Of a DNA stretch of 64,000 bases, positions 15,767 to 25,036 are shown piece by piece. The translations under genes and the position numbers were made by a program. The notes beneath the pieces are model-generated. The model saw nothing but the letters and a program-made list of their open reading frames with translations, was not told the DNA's origin and did not search any database. The first letter of the stretch is position 1. Each line of letters starts with the position of its first letter. Source of the stretch: Candidatus Obscuribacterales bacterium (GTDB taxonomy: Bacteria; Cyanobacteriota; Vampirovibrionia; Obscuribacterales; Obscuribacteraceae); NCBI GenBank assembly GCA_019747875.1, contig JAIEQI010000062.1, positions 1 through 64,000 of the forward strand, given 5' to 3'.

Positions 15767-16647
15767 GTGATGAAATTCTTCCCTTTGTCGTTGTGGCTTG
15801 AATCTGGCAGCAAAAGCAACTGCTTGGGTTCACTGGCGGCTCTGAAGTTGTCTTGTGCTTCCGACGAAGGAATCACCTCGTCCTTCTCTCCATGAATTAT
15901 TAGAAGGGGGGGATGTTGGGCCATTATGGCCGTTCGATTGTCGAAGGACGGATTTGGCGGCAAAAAATCAGGATAGACATTGAAGTACGGGACCTTCTTT
16001 CGCGCAACACGCATTAGAGATGTAAAAGTCGAATCCAAAATTACGCCCTTAACCTTATGATGCGCCATCATGTGACACGTCGGACCACCGCCGATAGATT
16101 CTCCATAAAGAACAATTTTCTCAGGAGCGATCTTGCGCGTCTTCACTAAATAATTGAAAGCCGATTCGGCATCGTCGATCACTCCAGGCAAGTTTTTCAC
16201 ACCAGTGCTTTTTCCGTATTGCCTGTAGTCATAGATAAAAACGGAAGCACCGGCGTCCATCAGCGCTTTGATTAAGTGCATTCGATGGCTTATGTTCCCA
16301 CCGTTTCCGTGACTAAATAGCACGATCGGGGCTTCAGCGTCGGGATTCTGGAAGAACCATCCGTTCAGAGTGTCGCCCGCTCCATTCTTGAAGTAAACAT
16401 CATCGCGCTTAACACCATTTACGGTATCAAACTCAAAGCCTGGCCCGGCAGGAAATGGAAATAGCAAAAAGTCACCGTGGAAAGCAGTTAAGATCGGTGG
16501 GCAAAAGAAAATGTAAGTACCGATGGCCACAATGCCAGCTGCGATAAGTGCACTCCTGAGAAGCAATTTCAATAAGAGATCCACTCTCTGTGCAAAAGGG
16601 TGCTCCACCAATTTCTGCAAGGGAAGCTCTTCAGAATCTTTGGACAT
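15730..16647 (-). CDS. Membrane-anchored alpha/beta hydrolase, 305 aa
   Basis: The ATG at 16647 is preferred to the TTG at 16662 because AAGG lies upstream of it. An N-terminal membrane segment (SALIAAGIVAIGTYIFF, about residues 33-50) anchors an alpha/beta-hydrolase domain with VLFSHGNGGN (oxyanion region), YGESIGGGP (nucleophile serine), HGEKDEVIP (acid) and SSHND (histidine). This is the pattern of the Bem46/ABHD13-like family, which are usually membrane-facing serine hydrolases; the substrate is unknown. It stands between two TPR/hypothetical units and does not appear to be in an operon. Confidence 0.85.
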   Translation of the reverse strand: MSKDSEELPLQKLVEHPFAQRVDLLLKLLLRSALIAAGIVAIGTYIFFCPPILTAFHGDFLLFPFPAGPGFEFDTVNGVKRDDVYFKNGAGDTLNGWFFQNPDAEAPIVLFSHGNGGNISHRMHLIKALMDAGASVFIYDYRQYGKSTGVKNLPGVIDDAESAFNYLVKTRKIAPEKIVLYGESIGGGPTCHMMAHHKVKGVILDSTFTSLMRVARKKVPYFNVYPDFLPPNPSFDNRTAIMAQHPPLLIIHGEKDEVIPSSEAQDNFRAASEPKQLLLLPDSSHNDKGKNFITYVAGLKKFLHS

Positions 16648-16706
16648 AGAAAGCACCTTCAACTGTCGAATACGAACTCGGAGAAATATTAGATGCGCGC
16701 AGTTCG

Positions 16707-16722
16707 AAGGGCGGTCGCCCTT
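16707..16722. repeat. Short palindrome upstream of the hydrolase gene
   Basis: AAGGGCG-GT-CGCCCTT is a perfect 7-bp inverted repeat with a 2-base centre, 60 bases ahead of the hydrolase ATG. It resembles in style the GC-rich palindromes at 46.6 kb, but the sequence differs. It could be an operator or a genomic palindromic repeat. Confidence 0.3.
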
Positions 16723-16749
16723 GCAGATCCCCAGCTAATAGCTGAATCA

Positions 16750-16773
16750 AGCTCAACCGATAATAATTGAGCT
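16750..16773 (-). terminator. Stem-loop after the 788-aa TPR gene
   Basis: AGCTCAA at 16750-16756 pairs with TTGAGCT at 16767-16773 around a 10-base loop, 35 bases beyond the TPR gene's stop codon (minus strand). It lacks a strong T-run, so termination is only likely, not clear. Confidence 0.35.
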
Positions 16774-16807
16774 ATGCCACATTGTCCAGGAAATCTTGCA
16801 CAGTTAA

Positions 16808-19174
16808 CTAACTGTTCTTGGAAAGTTGAGATATGATTTCCTGCTCGCGATCAGCCTCAGCCTGCTTTGATTGTTTTTGAAACACGGCTAGCAAACCACG
16901 GTGAGCATCAATTGATGTTGGATAAAGCTCTGTCGCTTTCTGAAAGTTCGACTCGGCATCCTTAAGTTTTCCGAGTGACAGGTTAGTCTCACCTAGTACT
17001 AAGTATGCCGGTACGCAATAAGGATTAACTTCCAAAGCCTTTTGTGCCGATTGCTGCGACTCGGCGACTTTTTTGTCCTGCAATTGCAGGCGAGCTAGAT
17101 GGACCCACGCATCAAAGTTTTTAGGGTTCAGTTCCACCGATTTTTGAAGCGAGTCTATTGCACCGCGAAGGTCATTGTCGGCTAGTAATACCCGCGAAAG
17201 CTCAAGGTAGGCATCAGACAAAACATCGTTGTCCCCTTTTGCGTCCTCGATAGCCTTGCGCACCAGCTCCTGAGCCTCTTTCATTCGGTTTTCTGACACC
17301 CATGCACGAGCCAAGATTAGCGGTTGCTTTGCCTTCAAATCAGCTTCCGGGAATTTCTTAATTTCGACAAGCGCTTCATTGTTCTTGCCCAAGCGGAAAA
17401 GCGTATCTGTCAAAGTTGGCAGCTTAGCAGCCTGAGACGCGGCATCCAATTTCGCAAATGCCGCTTGCAAGTTTTTCAAGGAGTCTGCATTTCGATCTCG
17501 CAACGCTTTTCCTTGTGCTAGCATGAATTCGTCTGCAAGCTTTTGCTTTGGATCTTTATCCGTCGCGACGACTTCTTCCAGTGGCACAATTGCATCCCGA
17601 TACCGGCCTTCCTCAAGCAGGACCAGAGAAAGAGAACGCATGATATCAAACGGGTTGACGTTGGTTACCGCGCCGGTGGTTTGACCCAGTTGCTGCAGGG
17701 CGAGACCTGTTGTAAACGCTGTCTCGGCTTGCATATAGTCGCTGTTGTTTGCGTAGGAGAATCCTAGCGCAACTAGATCTTCAACTGATCCGGGATTGAT
17801 ATTCAGGGCACGAATATAAGATTTTGCAGCTGCTGAGTAGTTCTTCTTGTCCAACTCAATTTTTGCAATTAAGCGATGTGGTCGCGGATCTTTCTGCTCT
17901 AAGTTAGCAGCCTCTTTGAGCTGCTCAATCGCTTCGTCTGTTTTTCCCGCAATTCGCAATTCTTCGGCAAGTGCAATACGCAATGCAGCGACCTTTGGTT
18001 GCGCTTCAATCTGGCGCTTGTATTCTGTGATAAGTTCATCAGTGCGATTCTCCTTTTTCAGGAGTTGAATCACTTTTTGATGCGCAATACTATTTGCCGG
18101 CGATAATTTCAGAGCCTCCTTCAAGGCCTCCACGGCGGGAGCACTTTCTCGATGCAATTCATAAAGAGTTGCCAATTCAATTAGCTCAAATGGTTTGTCT
18201 TTGCTTAGCTCAACAGCCTTCTTCTGTTCAGCAATTGCATCGCCGAGCCGTCCCTGATACCTGTAGATGTTCGCCATACTACGGTAAAAACGTGGCTCGT
18301 CTTTAGACAAGGCAACGGCTTTCTTTAGCTGCTCGAGCGATTCGATTAACCGCCATTGCTGTGTATAAATTTGTGAAAGTCGATAATAGTTATTCGCATC
18401 CTTAGGATACAACTTTATCGCTTCGTTTGAAGTTGCTATCGCTCCGTCAAAATCATTTCTGGCAAGACGCAAATCGACCAAAAGATCTCGAACGTCTCTG
18501 AATGACGGTTCAGCATCCAGGGCATGCTCATATGCGCGCTCTGCAAGAGCCGGATTCTTCAATGATTTCTCTTGAATGAAACCTAGTGTGCGAAAACCCC
18601 AAGCGAAATCCGGCCGCATACCAACGGTTTTCTCGCAATACTCCGCAGCTTTTGCAGGATTACCCTTCTTAAGCGCAACGCAAGCCTTACCGAAATTGAG
18701 CAAGAGATCACCGCCACCAGGTTCGGTGCACTGAGACAAGATCTTATCTGCCTCATCCAATTTCCCCTGGCTTGTCAGATCAATTGCATTTACGATAGCT
18801 GCTGCATTGGGATCCTTATCATTTGCCGGCATCGCCTTTACTTTTTTGGCGAACTCGCGTAGTTCATTATGCTTGCCCAAATACAAAAGCGCGAAAGATT
18901 GCCAAGCTTGATTGCGACCGGCTGTCGTGTCCGACGAACTAATTTCTTCCAACTTGCGAACAGCTTCAGCGAAATTACCGCGATTAATCAAAGGGCGAAC
19001 TGAAGCATCTAAACCATCCTCGGCTAAATCGGTTTTCGCTTTAGCCGCGTTTGAAGCTTGTGCGACAAACGCAAGTGAGAACGAATCGAGATTCAGCTGG
19101 AGAATCGGCGCACCAGAGATGGTGCAAGTAATCGCAATAAGCAACGGTGCTTGGATTTTTTTGTGCAGGTTCAT
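16808..19174 (-). CDS. Exported TPR protein, 788 aa
   Basis: A long N-terminal signal (MNLHKKIQAPLLIAITCTIS, then a second hydrophobic run up to FVAQAS) leads to a protein made almost wholly of TPR units, roughly eighteen of them. Examples are KLDEADKILSQCTEPGG, NPAKAAEYCEKTVGMRPDFA, RLGDAIAEQKKAVELSKDKP, KTDEAIEQLKEAANLEQKDP and DLRGAIDSLQKSVELNPKNF. No catalytic domain is visible. The regular superhelix would serve as a binding scaffold in the periplasm or at the cell surface. A GAAAGGC sequence precedes the start. It lies downstream of mutS on the same strand with a 115-base gap and is probably transcribed separately. Confidence 0.85.
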   Translation of the reverse strand: MNLHKKIQAPLLIAITCTISGAPILQLNLDSFSLAFVAQASNAAKAKTDLAEDGLDASVRPLINRGNFAEAVRKLEEISSSDTTAGRNQAWQSFALLYLGKHNELREFAKKVKAMPANDKDPNAAAIVNAIDLTSQGKLDEADKILSQCTEPGGGDLLLNFGKACVALKKGNPAKAAEYCEKTVGMRPDFAWGFRTLGFIQEKSLKNPALAERAYEHALDAEPSFRDVRDLLVDLRLARNDFDGAIATSNEAIKLYPKDANNYYRLSQIYTQQWRLIESLEQLKKAVALSKDEPRFYRSMANIYRYQGRLGDAIAEQKKAVELSKDKPFELIELATLYELHRESAPAVEALKEALKLSPANSIAHQKVIQLLKKENRTDELITEYKRQIEAQPKVAALRIALAEELRIAGKTDEAIEQLKEAANLEQKDPRPHRLIAKIELDKKNYSAAAKSYIRALNINPGSVEDLVALGFSYANNSDYMQAETAFTTGLALQQLGQTTGAVTNVNPFDIMRSLSLVLLEEGRYRDAIVPLEEVVATDKDPKQKLADEFMLAQGKALRDRNADSLKNLQAAFAKLDAASQAAKLPTLTDTLFRLGKNNEALVEIKKFPEADLKAKQPLILARAWVSENRMKEAQELVRKAIEDAKGDNDVLSDAYLELSRVLLADNDLRGAIDSLQKSVELNPKNFDAWVHLARLQLQDKKVAESQQSAQKALEVNPYCVPAYLVLGETNLSLGKLKDAESNFQKATELYPTSIDAHRGLLAVFQKQSKQAEADREQEIISQLSKNS

Positions 19175-19289
19175 GATTGCCTTTCTGATCCCAATGAGCC
19201 TGTGAGAGCCGCCGGATACCCGTTCTATAGTAGCAGGAAAGTGCCGGCTAAAGGGAGCACAGTAGTCAAGGAATCACACTTAACGCCCC

Positions 19290-21914
19290 CTAAGCTCTTT
19301 CAGCTGCGGATTTCTCAGATGGCGTGAAGACCGACAACTGCATGACTTCATCGATAGGAATAGTACGCATTTTTGGACCGTCAAGAATCTTACTTGCCCC
19401 GCTGCGTTTTTCCATTTGATTCATTAGATAGTGAGAGCGCTCGATAATTTGGCTTGGCAGTCCAGCCATGCTCGCAACGTGAATTCCAAAAGAGCGACTA
19501 GCTCCGCCTGGAACGACTTTATGCAGGAACTCGACTCGCCCCTCATATTCTGCTACCTGAACTTGGAAGTTCGAGATTTGACTCCAATAGGTGGTCAATG
19601 CATTCAGTTCATGATAGTGGGTCGCAAATATAGTTCTTGCTCTAACCGTGTTGGCCAAGTACTCAGATACGGACCAGGCAATTGCTACACCATCATAAGT
19701 GCTTGTGCCGCGACCCACTTCGTCCAAGAGAATCAAGGAACGTTCGCTAGCGCACAGGCAACATTGAGTTGTCTCACTCATCTCAACGAGAAATGTTGAT
19801 TGCCCTTGTGTGAGATCGTCTACGGCCCCGATCCGTGTGAAGATCCGGTCTACAAGCCCGACCCTGGCTCGCGCGGCCGGCACGAAGCTGCCGATCTGAG
19901 CAAGTACAACAATCTGGGCAACTTGACGAAGCAAACTCGACTTACCGGCCATGTTCGGACCGGTCAAAATGATCATCTGATCCTTTTCCGAATTGCCATA
20001 CAAGCAAGTATCGTTGGCAACGAAGACGCCCATCGGAAGTAGCTTTTCAATGACAGGATGCCGCCCTTGTTCAATTTCCAGATCGCAACTGGCATCAACA
20101 TCGGGACGGGTATAACGATTTTCACAAGCGACAGTCGCAAGCGAAAGCAGCGCATCAAGTGTTGCAATATCATTTGAGAGCTGTTTCAGCTCAGTGCCGA
20201 ATTTGCCCAACTCACCTCGGATTTGGAGAAAGAGCTTGTACTCCAACTCGGATTGATTTTTCTCTGCGTTGAGAATCTTCGATTCATACTCTTTCAACTC
20301 AGGAGTAATATAGCGCTCAGCGTTTGTCAGAGTCTGCTTGCGAATATAGTTATCAGGCACGAGATCTTTATTGGCGTGCGTGACCTCTATGTAATATCCG
20401 AAATTGCTGTTATAAGCTACCTTCAAAGATTTGATCTGTGTTCGTTCCAGCTCAGATTTTTGGAACGACTCAATCCATTCTTTGCCACCACCGAGTAGCG
20501 AGCGAACTTCATCAAGTTCTTTGAAATAACCGTTCTTGAATATGCCACCAAGCGTAATCTCGCGAGGAGCCTCTTCGTTGATGGCGGACTCAATACTTCG
20601 CCCGAGATCGTCCAAACATTGCGGACTATTGGAAAGCGCGGTCAAAAAAGAGCTGCGTGCAGTGCGAAGTTCATCCTTAATGAATGGCAGCTTCGAAAGT
20701 GAGTTTGCAATTGCAAGCAATTCTCTCGGATTTATGTTGCCGGAACCCAGCTTCACCGAGAGCCGCTCGAGATCCGACAGATCAGCCAGGGCGGCTTCTA
20801 GACGGCGCCTACGGCTACTGTCTTCCATCAACTCAGCTACAGCATCCAAACGTTGATTAATAACGCTCACAGACAATAACGGCTTAACCAGCCAACTGCG
20901 CAAAAGGCGAGAGCCCATTCCGGTTTGAGTTTTGTCGATACACCAGAGCAAGCTCCCCTGAAAAGACCGATCACGGCTTGTTTCCGTAAGCTCCAAATTA
21001 CGCCGCGAGTTTTCGTCGATGACCAGATAGTCATCAGCTGAATACGTAATGATTCCAGCAAAGCGAGGCATTAATACTGCTTGTGTTTTTTCCAAATATT
21101 CCAACACCGCGCCAGCAGCTCCGATTGCCAACGGCATTTCGTGACACCCGAAACCTTCAAGAGTGCTCACTCCGAAGTTGTTCATAATCCGGCGCTTGCT
21201 TGGCTCCAACTGAAAAAACATTGACGGTCGTCCAGTTACGCGGTATCGCTCTGCAACCACAGGCGGTGCATCCATTTCTTCTACAGGAATGCCATGAGCA
21301 TTTCTAACGGTTTTCTTCGAAACCAAAATTTCGCGCGGAGAAAGCCTGCCAAGTTCCAGCAAGAGTTTTTCTTCGTTGACTTGCGTCACCAAGAATTCTC
21401 CGCAGGAAGCATCAACAGCTGCAAGCCCCCACAGCGTTTTCTCGGGAGCGCCGCCTGAACCGCTAAGCTTGCAAATTGCAACCAAATAATTGTTTTCCCG
21501 AGCCGGCAGTAAGTTCGACTCAAGCACCGTACCTGGTGTAATGATGCGAACGATCTGCCTTTCGACTGGGCCTTTACTTGCTCCGACAACACCAACTTGT
21601 TCGGCAATAGCTACGCTATATCCCTTTGAGATCAGCTTGGCAATATAGCTTTCATACGCCTTTACGGGAACACCAGCCATTGGCATGCGTCCACCTGGAT
21701 AAGTCGGTTCGGGCCGACCCGTCAACGTGATATCGAGTTCGCGAGCACCGACCTGGGCATCTTCGTCGAAAAGCTCATAGAAGTCACCGCAGCGGAAAAA
21801 CAACAAGGCGTCAGGATTCTGCGACTTCAGTTGCCAGAATTGCTGCATCATTGGCGACAATTCCGGGTTAGCCGATTTCGTACCTTCCGGAGCCTCTGTT
21901 TTTGTGCCTGTCAT
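19290..21914 (-). CDS. mutS: DNA mismatch repair protein MutS
   Basis: The 874-aa protein recognises mispaired bases and starts mismatch repair. The N-terminal mismatch-binding domain has FRCGDFYELF, which holds the Phe and Glu that probe the mismatch. The C-terminal ABC-type ATPase has GPNMAGKSS (Walker A, about residue 650), STFLVEMSET, LDEVGRGTSTYDG (Walker B) and FATHYHEL. Length and domain order are normal for MutS1. GGAG lies eight bases before the ATG. No mutL is seen nearby. Confidence 0.97.
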   Translation of the reverse strand: MTGTKTEAPEGTKSANPELSPMMQQFWQLKSQNPDALLFFRCGDFYELFDEDAQVGARELDITLTGRPEPTYPGGRMPMAGVPVKAYESYIAKLISKGYSVAIAEQVGVVGASKGPVERQIVRIITPGTVLESNLLPARENNYLVAICKLSGSGGAPEKTLWGLAAVDASCGEFLVTQVNEEKLLLELGRLSPREILVSKKTVRNAHGIPVEEMDAPPVVAERYRVTGRPSMFFQLEPSKRRIMNNFGVSTLEGFGCHEMPLAIGAAGAVLEYLEKTQAVLMPRFAGIITYSADDYLVIDENSRRNLELTETSRDRSFQGSLLWCIDKTQTGMGSRLLRSWLVKPLLSVSVINQRLDAVAELMEDSSRRRRLEAALADLSDLERLSVKLGSGNINPRELLAIANSLSKLPFIKDELRTARSSFLTALSNSPQCLDDLGRSIESAINEEAPREITLGGIFKNGYFKELDEVRSLLGGGKEWIESFQKSELERTQIKSLKVAYNSNFGYYIEVTHANKDLVPDNYIRKQTLTNAERYITPELKEYESKILNAEKNQSELEYKLFLQIRGELGKFGTELKQLSNDIATLDALLSLATVACENRYTRPDVDASCDLEIEQGRHPVIEKLLPMGVFVANDTCLYGNSEKDQMIILTGPNMAGKSSLLRQVAQIVVLAQIGSFVPAARARVGLVDRIFTRIGAVDDLTQGQSTFLVEMSETTQCCLCASERSLILLDEVGRGTSTYDGVAIAWSVSEYLANTVRARTIFATHYHELNALTTYWSQISNFQVQVAEYEGRVEFLHKVVPGGASRSFGIHVASMAGLPSQIIERSHYLMNQMEKRSGASKILDGPKMRTIPIDEVMQLSVFTPSEKSAAERA

Positions 21915-22103
21915 CGCGTTTCTCCAAAAATGCTACGATGAGAGCCAGCGGCGTATAGCTGCTGTATATGCGCCTTTTGCGGCTCGTCAACAGCAATAAT
22001 AGCCAAGCTGAAAGGCAATGCGTATGAGCATCTGGTAATATGATCACTCAGGCAATGCATTAAAGCTCGAAAGCATTCAAACAAGAAAATGCATTCAATT
22101 TAA

Positions 22104-22119
22104 GTAATTTAGAAATTAC
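22104..22119 (+). promoter_or_regulatory. Inverted repeat ahead of the Asp/Lys-rich exported protein gene
   Basis: GTAATTT-AG-AAATTAC is a 7-bp perfect inverted repeat 21 bases before the ATG at 22141. The AT-rich symmetry is typical of a regulator binding site. No regulator is known. Words like AATGCATT repeat in the same spacer. Confidence 0.3.
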
Positions 22120-22140
22120 CGAGCCACTCCCTAAGCGAAG

Positions 22141-22926
22141 ATGAGCCAGCATTTTATGATTTCAAAGAACTCCATGTTTTGCGCCCTAGTGGCGACAAGT
22201 CTATCCTTCAGTTTTATGCTTCCAGTTTTCCAGCAAGCTGCAAGCGCAGCTCCGCCTGCAAAGAAAACAAAAACGCAAGACAAACCGGCCGCCAAGCCGG
22301 TGGATGCTGATAAAGACGGCAAGCCGGACGGTAAACAAGACAAGGATGGCGACAAGACGGCCGATAAAGACAAGGCCGGCGACAAAAAAGAACCGCCAAA
22401 GCCTGAGGTAGTTATTGAAAATGTGGTTCCCGTCAAATCGGACGACCTGGTCGACAAACCTCACGACTTTCTTGGAAAGAACGTGAAGTTCAACGCAGCA
22501 TTCTTTGCTTTCAGCAATTTAGCGCTGGATTACAAGCCAGCATTCCGTTCGAGCAAAACGCACATATCCTTTCTAGTTTCCAAAGCCAAGAAGCAGATTC
22601 CAATATCTGAACTGAAATTGGCAATGATGATTCCTAAAGAGAAAGATCCTGATACCACTTTGCTTGCCAACCTGAAGGAAGGTGACCCAGTAGAGATCAC
22701 CGGCAAAGTTTTCAGCTCAGCACTTGACGATCCGTGGGTCGAGGTGCTCAAAATCAAGAAGCTCGGAGGGGATGACAAGAAGCCCGATGTCACTGCAAAA
22801 GCGAAAACAGGTGAATCAAAGGGGAACTCCGATAAGATAAATGACACAAAGCCTGCTGATACAAAATCCGACAAAAATAATGACGGCAAGCCGGACGGCG
22901 ATTCTAAGCCACCTGCTAAGAACTAA
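22141..22926 (+). CDS. Exported protein with Ca-binding-like Asp repeats, 261 aa
   Basis: A signal peptide (MSQHFMISKNSMFCALVATS to AASA) leads into a highly charged segment with DADKDGKPDGKQDKDGDK and, at the C-terminus, DKNNDGKPDGDSK. These DxDxDGxxD patterns are like calcium-binding thrombospondin type-3 or EF-hand loops. Between them lies a folded domain of about 110 residues (DLVDKPHDFLGKNVKFNAAF, THISFLVSKAKKQIP, EGDPVEITGKVFSSALDDPW), which looks like an OB-fold beta barrel. The start could also be the ATG at 22156. Calcium binding is inferred from the motif; the role at the cell envelope is unknown. Confidence 0.7.
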   Translation: MSQHFMISKNSMFCALVATSLSFSFMLPVFQQAASAAPPAKKTKTQDKPAAKPVDADKDGKPDGKQDKDGDKTADKDKAGDKKEPPKPEVVIENVVPVKSDDLVDKPHDFLGKNVKFNAAFFAFSNLALDYKPAFRSSKTHISFLVSKAKKQIPISELKLAMMIPKEKDPDTTLLANLKEGDPVEITGKVFSSALDDPWVEVLKIKKLGGDDKKPDVTAKAKTGESKGNSDKINDTKPADTKSDKNNDGKPDGDSKPPAKN

Positions 22927-23012
22927 ATCTTCTTTATCAGGGTGAATGACAGGAATCCACATTCAGTGGATAATTCTGCTGTGTACGCAAAGGGGTTGTG
23001 AAGGAGACAACG

Positions 23013-23378
23013 ATGTCAGACGGAGAAATTCAGGCGCTCCTATCTTCGTTAAATGGGAAACATGGAATCCTCGGATGTTTGCTCGTTGGCGGCGACGGGT
23101 CCGTGGTATCAAGCAGCCTGCCTGAGAATATTGATGTTTCCACGCTAGGCGCGCTCAGCGCCACACTCTTCTCAAACAACGACGTATCACTGCAACGCAT
23201 GAATCGCGGTAACTTGAGCCAGATGACGCTCCTGACAGACCAGGGCATTTTGCACTTCTGCCAGGTTGACGGTCACTTCCTGATCGTTCTTACAGCAAAG
23301 GGTCAGCGAATCAATCTGGAAGGTTTGATCCGTTCCGTGGAAGAGCAAGTCAGCAGCTTGAAGCCAAAACTGGGCTAA
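23013..23378 (+). CDS. Roadblock/LC7-like domain protein, 121 aa
   Basis: AAGGAG six bases before the ATG at 23013 fixes the start (the frame is open a little further upstream). The sequence GILGCLLVGGDGSVVSSSLP, LGALSATLFSNND and ILHFCQVDGHFLIVLTAKG follows the beta-alpha-beta order of the Roadblock/LC7 fold. Such proteins dimerise and often act as regulators of small GTPases of the MglA type or bind other Roadblock partners. No MglA-like gene is seen in the window. It is a single-domain, cytoplasmic protein. The fold assignment is by eye. Confidence 0.6.
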   Translation: MSDGEIQALLSSLNGKHGILGCLLVGGDGSVVSSSLPENIDVSTLGALSATLFSNNDVSLQRMNRGNLSQMTLLTDQGILHFCQVDGHFLIVLTAKGQRINLEGLIRSVEEQVSSLKPKLG

Positions 23379-23461
23379 AAGTAAACGCTCAAAAGTTTTC
23401 AGCTTCTACGCTAGAGGCTTGTTTTCGCCTGGCTAGAGAGCTGGCTCTTTGTCCGCGCCAG

Positions 23462-23491
23462 AAGTTACATGCCATCGTTTTTCTGTAACTT
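23462..23491. terminator. Hairpin between convergent genes
   Basis: AAGTTACA at 23462-23469 pairs with TGTAACTT at 23484-23491 (8 bp, 14-base loop with a T-run). It sits between the converging Roadblock and uppS genes and may end transcription from one or both sides. Confidence 0.4.
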
Positions 23492-23500
23492 AGCAGCGTG

Positions 23501-24283
23501 CTACATGCCGTAGCGGCGTTGCCGATTTGAGAATTCCTTGATCGCTTTGTCGAATTCTTGATCGTTGAATTCCGGCCACATTGTATTGGTGACATACAGC
23601 TCCGTATATGCAGCTTGCCAGAGCAAATAGTTTGACAAGCGCATCTCGCCTCCGGTCCGTATTATTAGATCCGGGTCCGGCAATTCTTTTGTATAAAGAT
23701 GCTCTGACACCATATCCGGTGTTATGTCCGAAGGCTTTATTTGACCCTTCGCGACCTTCTCAGCGATTGTTTTGAATGCTTCCGTTATCTCGACACGCGA
23801 ACCATAATTCAGTGCAACTTGCATATTCAAGCCGGTGTTCTTGCCGGTCAATTCAACTGCATCAGAAAACTTCTGTTGCAAATTTGACGGCATGTCATCA
23901 AGCTTGCCAATAAAACGGAGGCGGACATTGGCGCGGTGAAGCTCCTGAAGCTCGTCTGTGAGCACGCGAGCAAACAACTCGAATAAATAGTCAACCTCTT
24001 CCTGGTCGCGCTGCCAGTTCTCACTCGAGAAAGCATATACGGTCAGATATTCCAGACCCCTCTTAGCCGCATATTTCACCAGCTTCTTAAGAGTTTGCAC
24101 TCCTTCCTTGTGGCCCCAGAGCCGAGGCACATGCTTGCGGTCAGCCCAGCGGCGATTGCCATCCATGATGATAGCAACGTGCTTCAACGGCAGTGGCTCG
24201 TCCACAGTTTCACTCTGTTTGACTTTCAGCTTTGTCGAGCTTTTATCGCTCGCTTTGTTCGACTGCTTAATCAACTCTTGCAA
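23501..24283 (-). CDS. uppS: Isoprenyl transferase (undecaprenyl diphosphate synthase family)
   Basis: The 260-aa protein makes the long cis-polyprenyl diphosphate that carries peptidoglycan and other glycan units. The family signature AIIMDGNRRWA holds the catalytic Asp at residue 41, followed by GHKEGVQTLKKLVKYA, YAFSSENWQRD and, near the end, PDLIIRTGGEMRLSN and YTELYVTNTMWPEF. The start used is a TTG at 24283 with AGGG just upstream; no ATG occurs before the signature, so the true start within about 20 codons is uncertain. The first 33 residues are polar and variable. The divergent neighbour is the yqeG-like gene. Confidence 0.95.
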   Translation of the reverse strand: MQELIKQSNKASDKSSTKLKVKQSETVDEPLPLKHVAIIMDGNRRWADRKHVPRLWGHKEGVQTLKKLVKYAAKRGLEYLTVYAFSSENWQRDQEEVDYLFELFARVLTDELQELHRANVRLRFIGKLDDMPSNLQQKFSDAVELTGKNTGLNMQVALNYGSRVEITEAFKTIAEKVAKGQIKPSDITPDMVSEHLYTKELPDPDLIIRTGGEMRLSNYLLWQAAYTELYVTNTMWPEFNDQEFDKAIKEFSNRQRRYGM

Positions 24284-24438
24284 GCGCCCTATGATTGCGA
24301 CCAGAGATCTTGCGGGCCATTGTATCCCTCATCCAGTTCGAGGATCTTTCAAAATTACCCAGAATATGGAAGAATTCAAAAAAGTATAAGTTGCCATTAT
24401 GAAGTCTTGCTTAGCAGCCAAAGCGATCATCGGTTCCC

Positions 24439-24927
24439 ATGGTAATTCTGCGTCCAACATATCTGATAAATGGCGATGTAACCGACATTGATCTCCATCA
24501 ACTTAAAAAAGATGGAATTCGTGGTCTGATCTTTGATCTCGATAGCACGCTGCTGGCACCCCATTCTGGAAAAATCACACCAGAAGTGGCCGAATGGCTG
24601 CGAGAAGCTCGTGAAATGTTCGAAGTTGCAATTGTGAGCAACAATAAACGAGCCAAATATATTGAAGAAGTTCGAGTACTTTTGCAAATGCCAATCATTG
24701 GTCACGCGGCAAAACCTCGACGCTGGGCATTTTTCGAGATTCTCAAGGGGTTCAATAATATCAAACCGTCTGAAGTAGCTGTCATCGGCGACCGCCCGCT
24801 CACAGACGTGCTGGGAGGACAAAGGGCGGGGATGAAGACGGTTTTGGTCTGGCCCTTGAAATCCATGTCCGAACCCAAGTGGGTTACCATGATGAGAAAG
24901 ATAGAGCGTTACGTCATCAAGACATAG
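24439..24927 (+). CDS. YqeG family HAD IIIA-type phosphatase
   Basis: The 162-aa protein has the HAD catalytic motif FDLDSTL (D33 nucleophile, D35 acid), VAIVSNN (motif II) and VIGDRPLTDVLGGQRAG (motif IV), with AKPRRWAF supplying the lysine of motif III. This order and the short cap-less form match the YqeG family of Firmicutes and cyanobacteria. In some organisms relatives act on phosphatidylglycerophosphate (Gep4-type); whether that holds here is not visible. It starts divergently from uppS, 155 bases away. The Shine-Dalgarno is weak. Confidence 0.9.
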   Translation: MVILRPTYLINGDVTDIDLHQLKKDGIRGLIFDLDSTLLAPHSGKITPEVAEWLREAREMFEVAIVSNNKRAKYIEEVRVLLQMPIIGHAAKPRRWAFFEILKGFNNIKPSEVAVIGDRPLTDVLGGQRAGMKTVLVWPLKSMSEPKWVTMMRKIERYVIKT

Positions 24928-25036
24928 GTTAATATATAGCCTGACAAGCTGCCATTGGACTTGCTACAGCTTAATCTTCCGCTCTGGAGTAATTTCCTGG
25001 GTCATCACCCCCAAACTCCTCCGCAAATTTCGCTGA

